Source: CADCWK01 sp035944555 (GTDB lineage Bacteria > Chloroflexota > Chloroflexia > Thermomicrobiales > UBA6265). From it: 64,000 bases of DNA. Made by a program: the position numbers and the translations under genes. Each line of letters begins with the position of its first letter. Position 1 is the first letter of the stretch. Under the pieces are notes generated by a model, which was given only the letters and a program-made list of their open reading frames with translations, was not told the origin of the DNA and did not search any database. The stretch lies in the NCBI GenBank assembly GCA_035944555.1, contig DASZAY010000026.1:248001-312000 (forward strand). Reading direction: 5' to 3'. Below are positions 1 to 7,438 of the stretch, in pieces.

Positions 1-589
1 TCACCATCTGGTGGTGCAGATACGGCGGGGCGGCGATTACCACGGCGTCGATCGACGTCTCGTTGATGACCTGGCGGAAGTCCGTCGTGACCAGCGGGAT
101 CTGCCGCGACGCGGCGACGGCAATCGCGCGGGCGGTGGTCCGGGCGCAGACGGCCAGGACCTCGGCTTCGGGTAGATGCATCAGCGCCGGGATATGGACG
201 GACCCGCCATACCCGACCCCGATCACGCCGACGCGAAGTGGCCGATCGAGCGTGCCGGGACGCTGGACATCCGGGATGCGCTCCACCGGATCGGACTCGA
301 CGATCCGCAGACGACTCTCGGAGGGGGAGTCGATTTCCCGGTCGTCAGCCTCGTCCGGTCGTATCCCGGCCAGCCCCTGCCGGACGAGCTCGTCCTGCGT
401 CGGGACGAGACGCGGGCCCGGGGTCGCGGCGACCCGTCCGGCCTCGGGAATCCCGCCCCACTGGTCTTCGAATGACGGCAGGTCGGGAAGCTTGCGGCGG
501 GCATCACTGGCCGCCGACGAGACAGCGGGTCGTTCCGATGACGTGGACTCGGGACGGGGGCGGGAGCGGCGAGGAAAGAAGCTCGACAT
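1..589 (-). CDS. Gfo/Idh/MocA-family NAD(P)-dependent oxidoreductase, 3' part missing (window edge)
   Basis: The frame runs from an ATG at 589 and stays open through base 1, so only about 196 N-terminal residues are visible. Residues 122-130 carry the Rossmann start VIGVGYGG, followed by SVHIPALMHLPEA and then DAVVIAAPPYLHHQM. This is the usual N-terminal dinucleotide-binding half of the Gfo/Idh/MocA family, which oxidises or reduces sugars and cyclitols. A GGGAGG ribosome site sits just upstream of the ATG. Unusually, about 119 residues precede the Rossmann fold; family members normally start within a few residues of it. That lead is rich in Arg, Pro, Ser and acidic residues (MSSFFPRRSRPRPESTSS) and has no membrane segment. 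The substrate cannot be told. Confidence 0.8.
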   Translation of the reverse strand, partial: MSSFFPRRSRPRPESTSSERPAVSSAASDARRKLPDLPSFEDQWGGIPEAGRVAATPGPRLVPTQDELVRQGLAGIRPDEADDREIDSPSESRLRIVESDPVERIPDVQRPGTLDRPLRVGVIGVGYGGSVHIPALMHLPEAEVLAVCARTTARAIAVAASRQIPLVTTDFRQVINETSIDAVVIAAPPYLHHQMV

Positions 590-731
590 GACGCAATCCC
601 TCCCCATGGGCCCGGTCCAGGGGCCACCGTCCGGACACCCCGCTTCGGGGAGCCCACCGTCGTTCGTAGTCGGATCATGCTACCACGTCGAGGGCAGGGG
701 TACGTACACCATGACGATCCGTGATTCAGGC

Positions 732-795
732 GTACGGACGGTAGTACGGACAACCTGTACTCAGGTAAAAACTGGCCCTGACACTGCGTACGGAC
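732..795. repeat. Three direct copies of GTACGGAC upstream of the oxidoreductase
   Basis: The octamer GTACGGAC occurs at 732-739, 744-751 and 788-795, with start-to-start distances of 12 and 44 bases. The copies lie in the non-coding stretch between the oxidoreductase start (589) and the GNAT remnant (859). Clustered direct repeats in a promoter region are typical of regulator boxes. No regulator can be assigned. Confidence 0.45.
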
Positions 796-802
796 GCAGT
801 GT
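781..802. promoter_or_regulatory. Perfect 9-bp inverted repeat (operator or terminator hairpin)
   Basis: ACACTGCGT (781-789), a four-base spacer ACGG, and ACGCAGTGT (794-802) form a perfect inverted repeat. It overlaps the third GTACGGAC copy. There is no T-tract on either side, which argues mildly for a protein-binding site. It could also be the transcription end of the leftward GNAT remnant. Confidence 0.45.
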
Positions 803-858
803 TGGATAGATCGACCGTGGGTTCCTTGCCTGTCCAGCAAAGCTCACTGTGTGGGTCG

Positions 859-1352
859 TCATGTGGATCTGGATGCGGCGGGCTGGCCAGGTGACTCGGC
901 GGGGCTTGTCAGCCACTTCTGCATGACGTGGACATTCGACCGCTCGTAGGCAGCCGGTCGTAGAACGCCAGCACGCCCCCATTGGTCGCCCGGACGAGCA
1001 ACTGGACCTTGGGGATGTTCCGGCTACGCAGCCAGTCCTCCCCGGCCGCGACCATCCGCCGTCCTAGCCCATCCGACTGCACTCTGGGATCCACCGCAAC
1101 GTAATACAGCCAGCCGCGATGACCATCGTGTCCCACCATCACCGACGCGACGACGGCGCCGGCCCGTTCGCCGACGAGGACGTCCGACGCCGGGCCGCAA
1201 CGGGCCCGGTCGAAATCGGCGTCGGGATCGTTGTAGGGCCGCGTCAGCCCGGTCCGGTGCCAGAGCGCAGTGACCGCCGCACGGTCCTCCACGGTCGCCG
1301 GCCGGATCTCGAGGCCATCCCTACCGGCAGCCTGCCGGCCTCCGTCGTCCAT
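859..1352 (-). pseudogene. GNAT acetyltransferase (YpeA-like) with C-terminal frameshift
   Basis: Starting at ATG 1352 (GGGAGGGCGGG ribosome site upstream), the protein reads LEIRPATVEDRAAVTALWHR, then GLTRPYNDPDADFDRA, and a GNAT core including LYYVAVDPRVQSDGLGRRMV. This fits the YpeA-like GNAT group. After FYDRL (about base 950) the current frame gives a non-family tail and stops at 909. The next frame instead reads YERSNVHVMQKWL, the expected C-terminal strand, and ends at 859. One base appears to be missing. A sequencing indel or a real frameshift would look the same. An upstream in-frame start at 1418 is possible but less likely. Confidence 0.6.
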
Positions 1353-1491
1353 CACCCGCCCTCCCCCGTCGCCGCCATCCCGTATCCGGCCCTCCCGGGA
1401 TGGCACACTAGTCGGCATGGTATCGCCATGGGGCGACGGCCACGCGGGCCGGAACCATGCGGCACGGACGGGAACGACGGGACGGGTCAGG

Positions 1492-2046
1492 ATGCGGCTC
1501 TACACTGGCAAGGGCGATACCGGCACGACCGATCTGCTCGGCGCGCGCGTCGGCAAGGACGACGCCCGGATCGAGATCCTCGGGCAACTGGACGAGACGA
1601 GCGCCGCCTGCGGGCTCGCGCGGGCCCAGGCAACGCAGTCCCGGACCCGCGATCTGCTGATCGACGTGCAGCGCGACCTGTACGCGATCATGGTCGAACT
1701 GGCATTCACCCCCGAGATCCGACCCGACGACCGGACCTTTCCGGCGGAGCGAACGATCTGGCTGGAGGAGCAGACCGATCGTCTCGGCGATGACGTCCCG
1801 CTGCCACCCCAGTTCGTCATCCCCGGCGAGAGTGTCGCCGGCGCGACACTGGACGTGGCCCGGACGGTCGTCCGGCGGGCGGAGCGGGTCGCCGTCACGT
1901 TGGGCGAGGCCGGGGTGATCGACAACGGCGAGATCCTCCGCTACCTCAACCGGCTGTCATCGTTGCTCTTCATCCTGGCCCGGTTCGAGGATCGCGAGGC
2001 GGGCGCGGCGGTCCGGCTGGCCAAGGGTGACGGCGCGGGCCGGTAG
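1492..2046 (+). CDS. PduO-type ATP:cob(I)alamin adenosyltransferase
   Basis: This enzyme transfers the adenosyl group of ATP to cob(I)alamin, making adenosylcobalamin for B12-dependent enzymes. The 184-residue product begins MRLYTGKGDTGTTDLLGARV, the ATP-binding N-terminal signature of the PduO type. It ends with the conserved helix ILRYLNRLSSLLFILAR. The length is normal for a stand-alone enzyme. The frame stays open upstream to 1270, but homology starts at the ATG at 1492, so that start is chosen; its ribosome site is weak. No other B12 gene is adjacent and no cobalamin riboswitch was recognised upstream. Confidence 0.9.
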   Translation: MRLYTGKGDTGTTDLLGARVGKDDARIEILGQLDETSAACGLARAQATQSRTRDLLIDVQRDLYAIMVELAFTPEIRPDDRTFPAERTIWLEEQTDRLGDDVPLPPQFVIPGESVAGATLDVARTVVRRAERVAVTLGEAGVIDNGEILRYLNRLSSLLFILARFEDREAGAAVRLAKGDGAGR

Positions 2047-2240
2047 CGCGCACGGCGGATTGGCGCCCGGTCGCGGCACACCCTATCGTCCCGGCCCCAT
2101 TGCGGCCCCGGACGACGCCCCTCTATCCTGCCCGATGCACCCTTTCCCCGGCGCGGCCGGGAAGATTCGGCCCCCGGCGGATGCGCTCATCCCTGACACC
2201 CCGGCCAGGCCACGTTGCCAGAGAGCGAGGTCTCCCCGCG

Positions 2241-3977
2241 ATGCGGATCAGTCATCTCTTCGGCCGGACATTGCGTGACGCCCCGGGCGACGTCGAGCTC
2301 CCTTCCCACCGGATGCTGCTGCGTGGCGGCTTCATCCGTCCGCTCGGGTCGGGCCTGTTCAGCCTGCTGCCGCTGGGGTGGCGCGTCACCCAGAAGATCG
2401 AGCGGATCATCCGCGAGGAGATGAACGCGATCGGCGGGCAGGAGATGCTCATGCCGGTCGTCCATCCGGCCGAGATCTGGCGGGAGACGGGGCGCTACGA
2501 TCAGATCGACGAGTCACTGACCCGGTTCAAGGACCGCGCCAACCGTGACATGGTCCTGGCGATGACCCACGAGGAGGTCGTCACCGACCTGGCCCGCAGC
2601 GAGATCAACTCCTACCGCCAGCTGCCCCAGATCATCTATCACCTTCAGACCAAGTGGCGCGACGAGCCGCGCGCCCGCGGCGGCCTGATCCGCGTCCGCG
2701 AATTCACGATGAAGGACTCGTACAGCCTGGACCGAGACGAGGCCGGCATGCTCGCCGCCTACGAGGCCCACCGCGTCGCCTACGACCGGATCTACCGGCG
2801 GACGGGGCTGGAGTTCTACGTCGTCGGCGCTGACACCGGGATGATGGGCGGCAAGCTGAGCGAGGAGTTCATGGCGCCGTCGCCCTACGGCGAGGACGTC
2901 ATCCTGATCTCCGAGACCGGGGATTACGCCGCCAACCGCGAGGTCGCCACGTTCCGCCGCGACGAGCCAGTCATCGAGGACGCCCAGCCGATGGAGGAGG
3001 TCGCCACGCCGGAAGCGCCGACCATCGCCGCCGTCGCGGAATTCCTCGGCGTCGGGAAGGACCGGACGGCCAAGGCCGTGTTCTTCACCGGCCACAGCGG
3101 ACGTCTGATCTTCGCCGTGATCCGGGGCGACCTGGAGGTCAACGAGACCAAGCTCCGGAAGCTGACCGGCGAGCGCGACCTCACGCCCGCGACCGCTGAG
3201 CAGATCGCGGCGCCCGGCGCCGTGCCGGGCTACGCGTCCCCGGTCGGGCTGGCCGACAGCGAGAACGTCGTCATCGTCGCGGATACCAGCATCCGGGACA
3301 CGCCGAACCTCGTCGCCGGTGCCAACCGGGCGGGTTACCACCTGAAGAACGTCAATCTCGGGCGGGACTGGCAGGCCGCCATCGTCGACGACATCGCGAC
3401 GGCTGAGCAGGGCTTCCCCTCCCCGATCGACGGCGCGCCGCTGCGGGCCGAGCGGGCGATCGAGGTCGGCAACATCTTCGCGCTCGGCGACCGCTACACC
3501 ACCATGCTCGGCGCGACCTACCTCGACGAGGACGGCAGCGCCCGGCCGATCCTGATGGGGTCGTACGGCATCGGTTCCGGTCGCCTGGTCGCCTCGATCG
3601 TCGAGCAGAACTACGATGACCGTGGGATCGTCTGGCCGATCGCGGTGGCCCCGTTCCAGGTCTACCTGACGTGGATCGGCAAGGACACCGACACGGCGAC
3701 GTTCGACCGGGCCGTCGCTCTCTACGACGAGCTGACCGCAGCCGGGGTCGAGGTGCTGTTCGACGACCGATCCGAGCGCCCCGGCGTGAAGTTCGCCGAT
3801 GCCGAGCTGATCGGTTGCCCGATCCGCCTGTCCGTCAGCACCCGGACCATCGCCGAGGAGCAGGCCGAGCTCCGGCTCCGGACCGCAGCCGAATCCGAGA
3901 TGATCCCGCTGGCTGGCGTGGTGGCCGATGTCACCCGCCGCATCGACGAGATGATGACGCCGTTCCGGGTGGACTAG
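2241..3977 (+). CDS. proS: Prolyl-tRNA synthetase
   Basis: It charges tRNA-Pro in the cytoplasm. The 578-residue protein is a bacterial-type class II synthetase. Motif 2 is visible as the stretch KWRDEPRARGG followed by REFTMKDSYSLD. Motif 3 appears as GSYGIGSGRLVASIVEQ. The region between them (about residues 230-400) is the YbaK-like editing insertion that hydrolyses Ala-tRNA-Pro, and a C-terminal anticodon-binding domain (VAPFQVYLTWIG onward) closes the protein. The ATG at 2241 starts MRISHLFGRTLRDAPGDVE, the normal family start, with an AGCGAGG site upstream. The frame is open further 5' without homology. Confidence 0.97.
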   Translation: MRISHLFGRTLRDAPGDVELPSHRMLLRGGFIRPLGSGLFSLLPLGWRVTQKIERIIREEMNAIGGQEMLMPVVHPAEIWRETGRYDQIDESLTRFKDRANRDMVLAMTHEEVVTDLARSEINSYRQLPQIIYHLQTKWRDEPRARGGLIRVREFTMKDSYSLDRDEAGMLAAYEAHRVAYDRIYRRTGLEFYVVGADTGMMGGKLSEEFMAPSPYGEDVILISETGDYAANREVATFRRDEPVIEDAQPMEEVATPEAPTIAAVAEFLGVGKDRTAKAVFFTGHSGRLIFAVIRGDLEVNETKLRKLTGERDLTPATAEQIAAPGAVPGYASPVGLADSENVVIVADTSIRDTPNLVAGANRAGYHLKNVNLGRDWQAAIVDDIATAEQGFPSPIDGAPLRAERAIEVGNIFALGDRYTTMLGATYLDEDGSARPILMGSYGIGSGRLVASIVEQNYDDRGIVWPIAVAPFQVYLTWIGKDTDTATFDRAVALYDELTAAGVEVLFDDRSERPGVKFADAELIGCPIRLSVSTRTIAEEQAELRLRTAAESEMIPLAGVVADVTRRIDEMMTPFRVD

Positions 3978-4018
3978 ATCCTGAGCCCGGGCCGGTTGCG
4001 CTTCCCGACAGGAGTCCC

Positions 4019-4411
4019 ATGCCCCGCCGACGCAAGCCGGCCCCTGCCACTCGTCAGGGGCCGCGCATCCGGCCCGAACTGCGCCCCAGCGCCCCCAGGT
4101 ACGCCGCGACCGGCGCACACGACGAGCCGGTTCTCGTCGAGGAGCCGGATGACCTCGACGAGCTCGAGGAACTCGACGATGCCGAGTTCGACCGGCGACT
4201 GACCGGCGAGCCGGATCGCCCCGCATCGGCGCAAGGCGGGACGGCTGTCGGAATCCTCCTCGGGCTTGGTGTGCTGCTGGGCGCCATCGCGGCCTACGTC
4301 GCCGGTCTGCCGATCCTGCCCGCGCTCGTCATCGGCGGCGTGCTTGGTGCGATCGCCGGCATCGTGATCGACCGCCGCCGCGCGGCCGACGCCCAGGAGC
4401 CCCCCCGATGA
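4019..4411 (+). CDS. Small acidic-linker membrane protein (function unknown)
   Basis: The 130-residue product has a basic Pro/Arg-rich N-terminus, an acidic stretch (VEEPDDLDELEELDDAEFD, about residues 40-58), and two hydrophobic segments near the C-terminus. The segments are glycine/alanine rich (GILLGLGVLLGAIAAYVAGL and PALVIGGVLGAIAGIVI) and are followed by a basic tail. A strong AGGAG precedes the ATG. It starts 41 bases after proS and overlaps the next gene by four bases (ATGA), so it likely heads a small operon. No family is recognised. Confidence 0.75.
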   Translation: MPRRRKPAPATRQGPRIRPELRPSAPRYAATGAHDEPVLVEEPDDLDELEELDDAEFDRRLTGEPDRPASAQGGTAVGILLGLGVLLGAIAAYVAGLPILPALVIGGVLGAIAGIVIDRRRAADAQEPPR

Positions 4412-4638
4412 GCACCCCACCCCGCGATCCTCGTCCCTCCAGCCCGTCGGACGGCGGCCTGTTCCGCAAGCGCCCCGACGCGATCGGCCCCGCCCCGCTG
4501 TTCTTTGCCGTCGCACTTGGCCTCACCTTCGGCATCAGCATCGGCCTGCTGATCGGGCAACCGATCATCGGGGCAATCTTCGGCGCCATGCTTGGTGGGC
4601 TCTTTGCAGCCATCCGCCAGCAGGGGACCAGGCGCTAG
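4408..4638 (+). CDS. Tiny glycine-zipper membrane protein A
   Basis: A 76-residue product with a Pro/Ser-rich start and two hydrophobic segments. The second is a glycine/alanine zipper, IGAIFGAMLGGLFAAI. It starts inside the stop of the preceding gene (ATGA overlap), implying translational coupling. It shares small-residue spacing with its neighbours but little else. Function unknown. Confidence 0.7.
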   Translation: MSTPPRDPRPSSPSDGGLFRKRPDAIGPAPLFFAVALGLTFGISIGLLIGQPIIGAIFGAMLGGLFAAIRQQGTRR

Positions 4639-4672
4639 CCATCTGGCCCCATCACGCCCGCGGAGGACGCCG

Positions 4673-4906
4673 ATGAGCGAGCGACCGGATCAGAACACCC
4701 CACCGACGGACGCGGACGAGCAGGCCCGCTGGGCCGGAGTCGGCCTGGCATCCGGCACCGGGCTTGGCGTAGCGATCGGGGTCGTGCTTGGCCTGCTGGT
4801 CTTCGACAACCTTGCCCTTGGACTCGGGATTGGCATCGCGATCGGGGCAGGGCTGGGCGTGGCACTGGGGATGGCCGGGGCAGATCGCACCCGGTCCGAT
4901 CGCTGA
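4673..4906 (+). CDS. Tiny glycine-zipper membrane protein B
   Basis: A 77-residue product with a GGAGGACGCCG ribosome site before ATG 4673. A soluble acidic N-terminus (about 25 residues) precedes two hydrophobic glycine-rich segments around the phrase GLLVFDNLALGLGIGIAIG. Regular Gly every three to four residues suggests tightly packed transmembrane helices. The same phrase recurs in the small remnant at 5352-5474. The function is unknown; small membrane proteins of this type sometimes act as stress or assembly factors, but nothing here proves it. Confidence 0.72.
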   Translation: MSERPDQNTPPTDADEQARWAGVGLASGTGLGVAIGVVLGLLVFDNLALGLGIGIAIGAGLGVALGMAGADRTRSDR

Positions 4907-4913
4907 CGATCCG

Positions 4914-5183
4914 ATGACCGGAGACCAGCCTCCCGGGCGCGACGCGCCGCCACACCATACCGGTCAATGGCGCCGGTTCCGTCCGGAGCCCGCCACTATT
5001 GCGGGCATCCTCGCCGGCGTGGCGCTCTACCTCGTGTTCTTCCTTGGCTTGGGCGAGATCGGACTGGGCTTCGGCATCGCTGCCGTCCTCATCCTCATCG
5101 CCCTGCTGATCCGGTCATTCACGGCCGCCCGTGACGCCCGCCGCCGTGCCATCGAGCGCGAGCGGGAATGGTACCGGCGCTGA
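4914..5183 (+). CDS. Small two-helix membrane protein (function unknown)
   Basis: An 89-residue product that begins eight bases after the preceding stop. A Pro/His-rich N-terminus is followed by two hydrophobic helices (TIAGILAGVALYLVFFLGL and IGLGFGIAAVLILIALLI) and a strongly charged C-terminal helix (RDARRRAIEREREWYRR). The context makes it the fourth member of a small-membrane-protein operon downstream of proS. No family is recognised. Confidence 0.68.
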   Translation: MTGDQPPGRDAPPHHTGQWRRFRPEPATIAGILAGVALYLVFFLGLGEIGLGFGIAAVLILIALLIRSFTAARDARRRAIEREREWYRR

Positions 5184-5351
5184 CGCCGAGGACTCCCGGT
5201 CCCCACGATAACGTTCCGTCCCGCTGAGTCGCACAGTTGATTGCCGCATGACGGGCAGGAGGCGTTTCCACATGACAGCAGCGCAGGGCCCGGTGGCGAC
5301 GCCACTCGCAGGAAGCAGATGACCTAGGTAACAGCCGGAATCATCCCCGGG

Positions 5352-5474
5352 ATGTCCGTGGGATTGCTCTTCTTCGACAATATCGGGCTGGGGATCGGCC
5401 TCGGTATCGCGATCGGGGCGGGGCTCGGGGCCGCCGGGTTGCTGCCCGCCTGGACGAAGGAGTTCGGGGAATAA
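5352..5474 (+). pseudogene. Short paralogue or remnant of glycine-zipper protein B
   Basis: Forty codons beginning MSVGLLFFDNIGLGIGLGIA match the core of the protein encoded at 4673-4906 (GLLVFDNLALGLGIGIAIG) closely, then end ...PAWTKEFGE. Reading upstream in frame gives VTAGIIPG, which also resembles the family, but a TAG lies nine codons before the ATG. The N-terminal soluble part of the paralogue is missing. It is either a very short gene or a decayed duplicate. A strong terminator follows four bases after the stop. Confidence 0.5.
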
Positions 5475-5477
5475 GCA

Positions 5478-5506
5478 CAGGAGCCGCCCCGTTGGGGCGG
5501 CTCCTG
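5478..5506. terminator. Perfect 13-bp GC hairpin
   Basis: CAGGAGCCGCCCC and its exact complement flank a GTT loop. It sits directly after the small membrane-protein cluster and between convergent genes (plus-strand cluster, minus-strand SDR), so it can serve both directions. The U-tract is poor, as usual at this GC content. Confidence 0.75.
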
Positions 5507-5601
5507 CCTTGATCACGATCGGTTATGGCCCGGGTGGGTCGAACGGCTGAAACGTTGGTGAGCGGACGCCGGCTGGGCAGACCATGCGCCGGTCAAACTG
5601 C

Positions 5602-6378
5602 CTACCCGGCGCTCTCGAACCGGTTACCGTAAAGCGCCCAGCCGTCGTCCTCGGGCTCCCAGCCGAGCAACCGCTTGGTGGACTCGATGTCCATGAACGG
5701 TAGCGCGTTGTTGGACAGGCCATGGACGATGTGAAACCCCTGGAGGTCCGTCTCGATGCAGCGGACGAACAGCTGGCAGAGGTCGCGCGGGGAGACGAGC
5801 ATCGAGATGTGCCGGGCCGTTGACGGTTCCTTGCCCAGCTCGTCGAACTCGGTCTTGAACGCGCCGATCCGGACGGCGAACCCGCCCAGCCCCTCGATCG
5901 CGTTGAAGTACGCGCCCAGCGCCTCGCCCCAGACCTTGGATGCGCCGTAGATGTTCAGCGGGGTCGGCACCTCGTCCGTCTGCGCCTGGTGAGCTGTGGG
6001 GGAACCAGCGACCGCGTTGACGCTGGACGCGAAGATCACCCGCTGGACACCCTGGTCCCTGCCGGCGCGGTAGATGTTGTAGACGCCCTTGATGTTGTTC
6101 TCGATCAGCGAGTCGTAGAACGGGGCGTCCATCCGGCGGTCGGCCGCGAGATGGATGATCGTGTCGATGCCCTCGCAGGCCGCCTGGCAGGCGTCGAGGT
6201 CGGCGATGTCCAGCGAGATCACCTCGGCCTGCTCACCGTCCTCGAGGGGGATGTCGCTCCGGCCCGCAAGCCGCAGCGCGTAGCGATCGCCGGCGTACTT
6301 CCGGAACGCCACCCCGATCTCGCCGCCGCCGCCCGTCAGCAGCACCCGCCGCTTGCCGTCACCCTGTCCCGTCGTCAC
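5602..6378 (-). CDS. NAD-dependent epimerase/dehydratase (extended SDR, uronate dehydrogenase-like)
   Basis: The 258-residue product starts at GTG 6378 with an AGGGAGCAGGG site. It shows the glycine motif VLLTGGGGEIG (residues 12-22), DIADLDACQAACEGIDTIIH, the serine strand VIFASSVNAVAG, and the catalytic pair YGASK. LGWEPEDDGWAL near the C-terminus recalls uronate dehydrogenases. The reaction would be NAD-dependent oxidation of a sugar or uronic acid; the substrate is not established. Its 3' end faces the small membrane-protein cluster and it lies 87 bases downstream of lepB on the same strand. Confidence 0.85.
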   Translation of the reverse strand: MTTGQGDGKRRVLLTGGGGEIGVAFRKYAGDRYALRLAGRSDIPLEDGEQAEVISLDIADLDACQAACEGIDTIIHLAADRRMDAPFYDSLIENNIKGVYNIYRAGRDQGVQRVIFASSVNAVAGSPTAHQAQTDEVPTPLNIYGASKVWGEALGAYFNAIEGLGGFAVRIGAFKTEFDELGKEPSTARHISMLVSPRDLCQLFVRCIETDLQGFHIVHGLSNNALPFMDIESTKRLLGWEPEDDGWALYGNRFESAG

Positions 6379-6465
6379 CGGTCCCTGCTCCCTTGCTGGT
6401 TCGTCACCTGCATCGTCGTCGGCCGGACGCCACCGCCCGTTGCCTGATTGTAGGGCAGCCGCCGA

Positions 6466-7161
6466 CTACGGCATGCCGCCGATCCGGTCGAACGGCCAGT
6501 TGATCAGGAACGCCTCGCCGTGGAGGTTCTCCTGCGGGACCAGCCCGAACATCCGGGAATCCTCGCTCCCGCGTGGCGTCCGGTTATCCCCGAGGACGTA
6601 CACATAGCCGTCCGGTACGGTGATGTCACACGTCGGCTGGTCCACGAGCGCGTTGTCGGGGTCGCACGTGGTGATCGCTTCGGGGATGTACGACTCGTCC
6701 AGCCGCTCGCCATTGAGGATGACGTAGCCGTCCGAGAAGGAGACCGTGTCGCCCGGCAGGCCGACGATCCGCTTGATGAACGGCTCGTCCGCATCGACCG
6801 GCGGCTCCAGGACGACGATGTCGCCCCGCTCGAGGTCGCCGAACGGGGACCAGAGCCACGCTCCCTCGCGGTCGACACCGGGAATCCAGTTCAGGACGCC
6901 GTTGAGGTCGAAGGTCGTGTACGACTGGCGGTTGACCAGCACCCGGTCCCGGTCGTGCAGCCCCGGCTGCATGCTGGAACCATCGACCTCGTAGGGCAGG
7001 ACGAACGCCCGGACGGCGACGAAGATCAGCACCGCGATCAGGATGGTCTGGACGAACTCCCGCAGGGCGCCTCCGCGCCGGCCCTTTGGCTGTTCCGCCG
7101 GGCGCTGCTCCACGTCGTACCCGGCCGGAGCCGGGACGTTGCCGTCGTATCGTTCCTGCAT
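6466..7161 (-). CDS. lepB: Signal peptidase I
   Basis: This membrane protease removes signal peptides from exported proteins, of which this window has many. The chosen ATG (7161) follows GGGAG and starts MQERYDGN; a further in-frame start lies 19 codons upstream. One transmembrane anchor (FVQTILIAVLIFVAVRAFV) is followed by box B DGSSMQPGL with the catalytic serine, and FIKRIVGLPGD with the catalytic lysine. Box E is seen as YVLGDNRTPRGSEDSR. The length, about 231 residues, is normal. Confidence 0.95.
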   Translation of the reverse strand: MQERYDGNVPAPAGYDVEQRPAEQPKGRRGGALREFVQTILIAVLIFVAVRAFVLPYEVDGSSMQPGLHDRDRVLVNRQSYTTFDLNGVLNWIPGVDREGAWLWSPFGDLERGDIVVLEPPVDADEPFIKRIVGLPGDTVSFSDGYVILNGERLDESYIPEAITTCDPDNALVDQPTCDITVPDGYVYVLGDNRTPRGSEDSRMFGLVPQENLHGEAFLINWPFDRIGGMP

Positions 7162-7438
7162 CGAGTCTCCCGCGTAGTGCCTGGTGAGTGGGTCGGACCA
7201 GTGTCCGACCGATGCCACCGCTCATGATAGCCGTCCCGGACCACGCGGCTGCGCGGTTCGCCCATTGCCCCGGGCCGTCCGGCCCCCCACCGATACTGCT
7301 CCTGCCCGACCATGAACCCGGTAGACGAATTCGCACTCTGATAACACGCTGGCCCGGGCGCTCTGCCATAACGGTCGGTACCTCGACCCAGCGTGGGCCG
7401 AGGGCAGACGACCACGCGACCGACCAGGAGCTCTCTCC

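Noticed and set aside
1353..1491. Cobalamin riboswitch ahead of the adenosyltransferase
   Set aside because: The short gap shows no B12-box or long structured leader; the divergent GNAT start leaves too little room.
2514..4226. Long antisense open frame (570 codons) opposite proS
   Set aside because: Low-complexity Arg/Asp/Gly translation with no domain; a by-product of high GC on the strand opposite a strongly coding gene.
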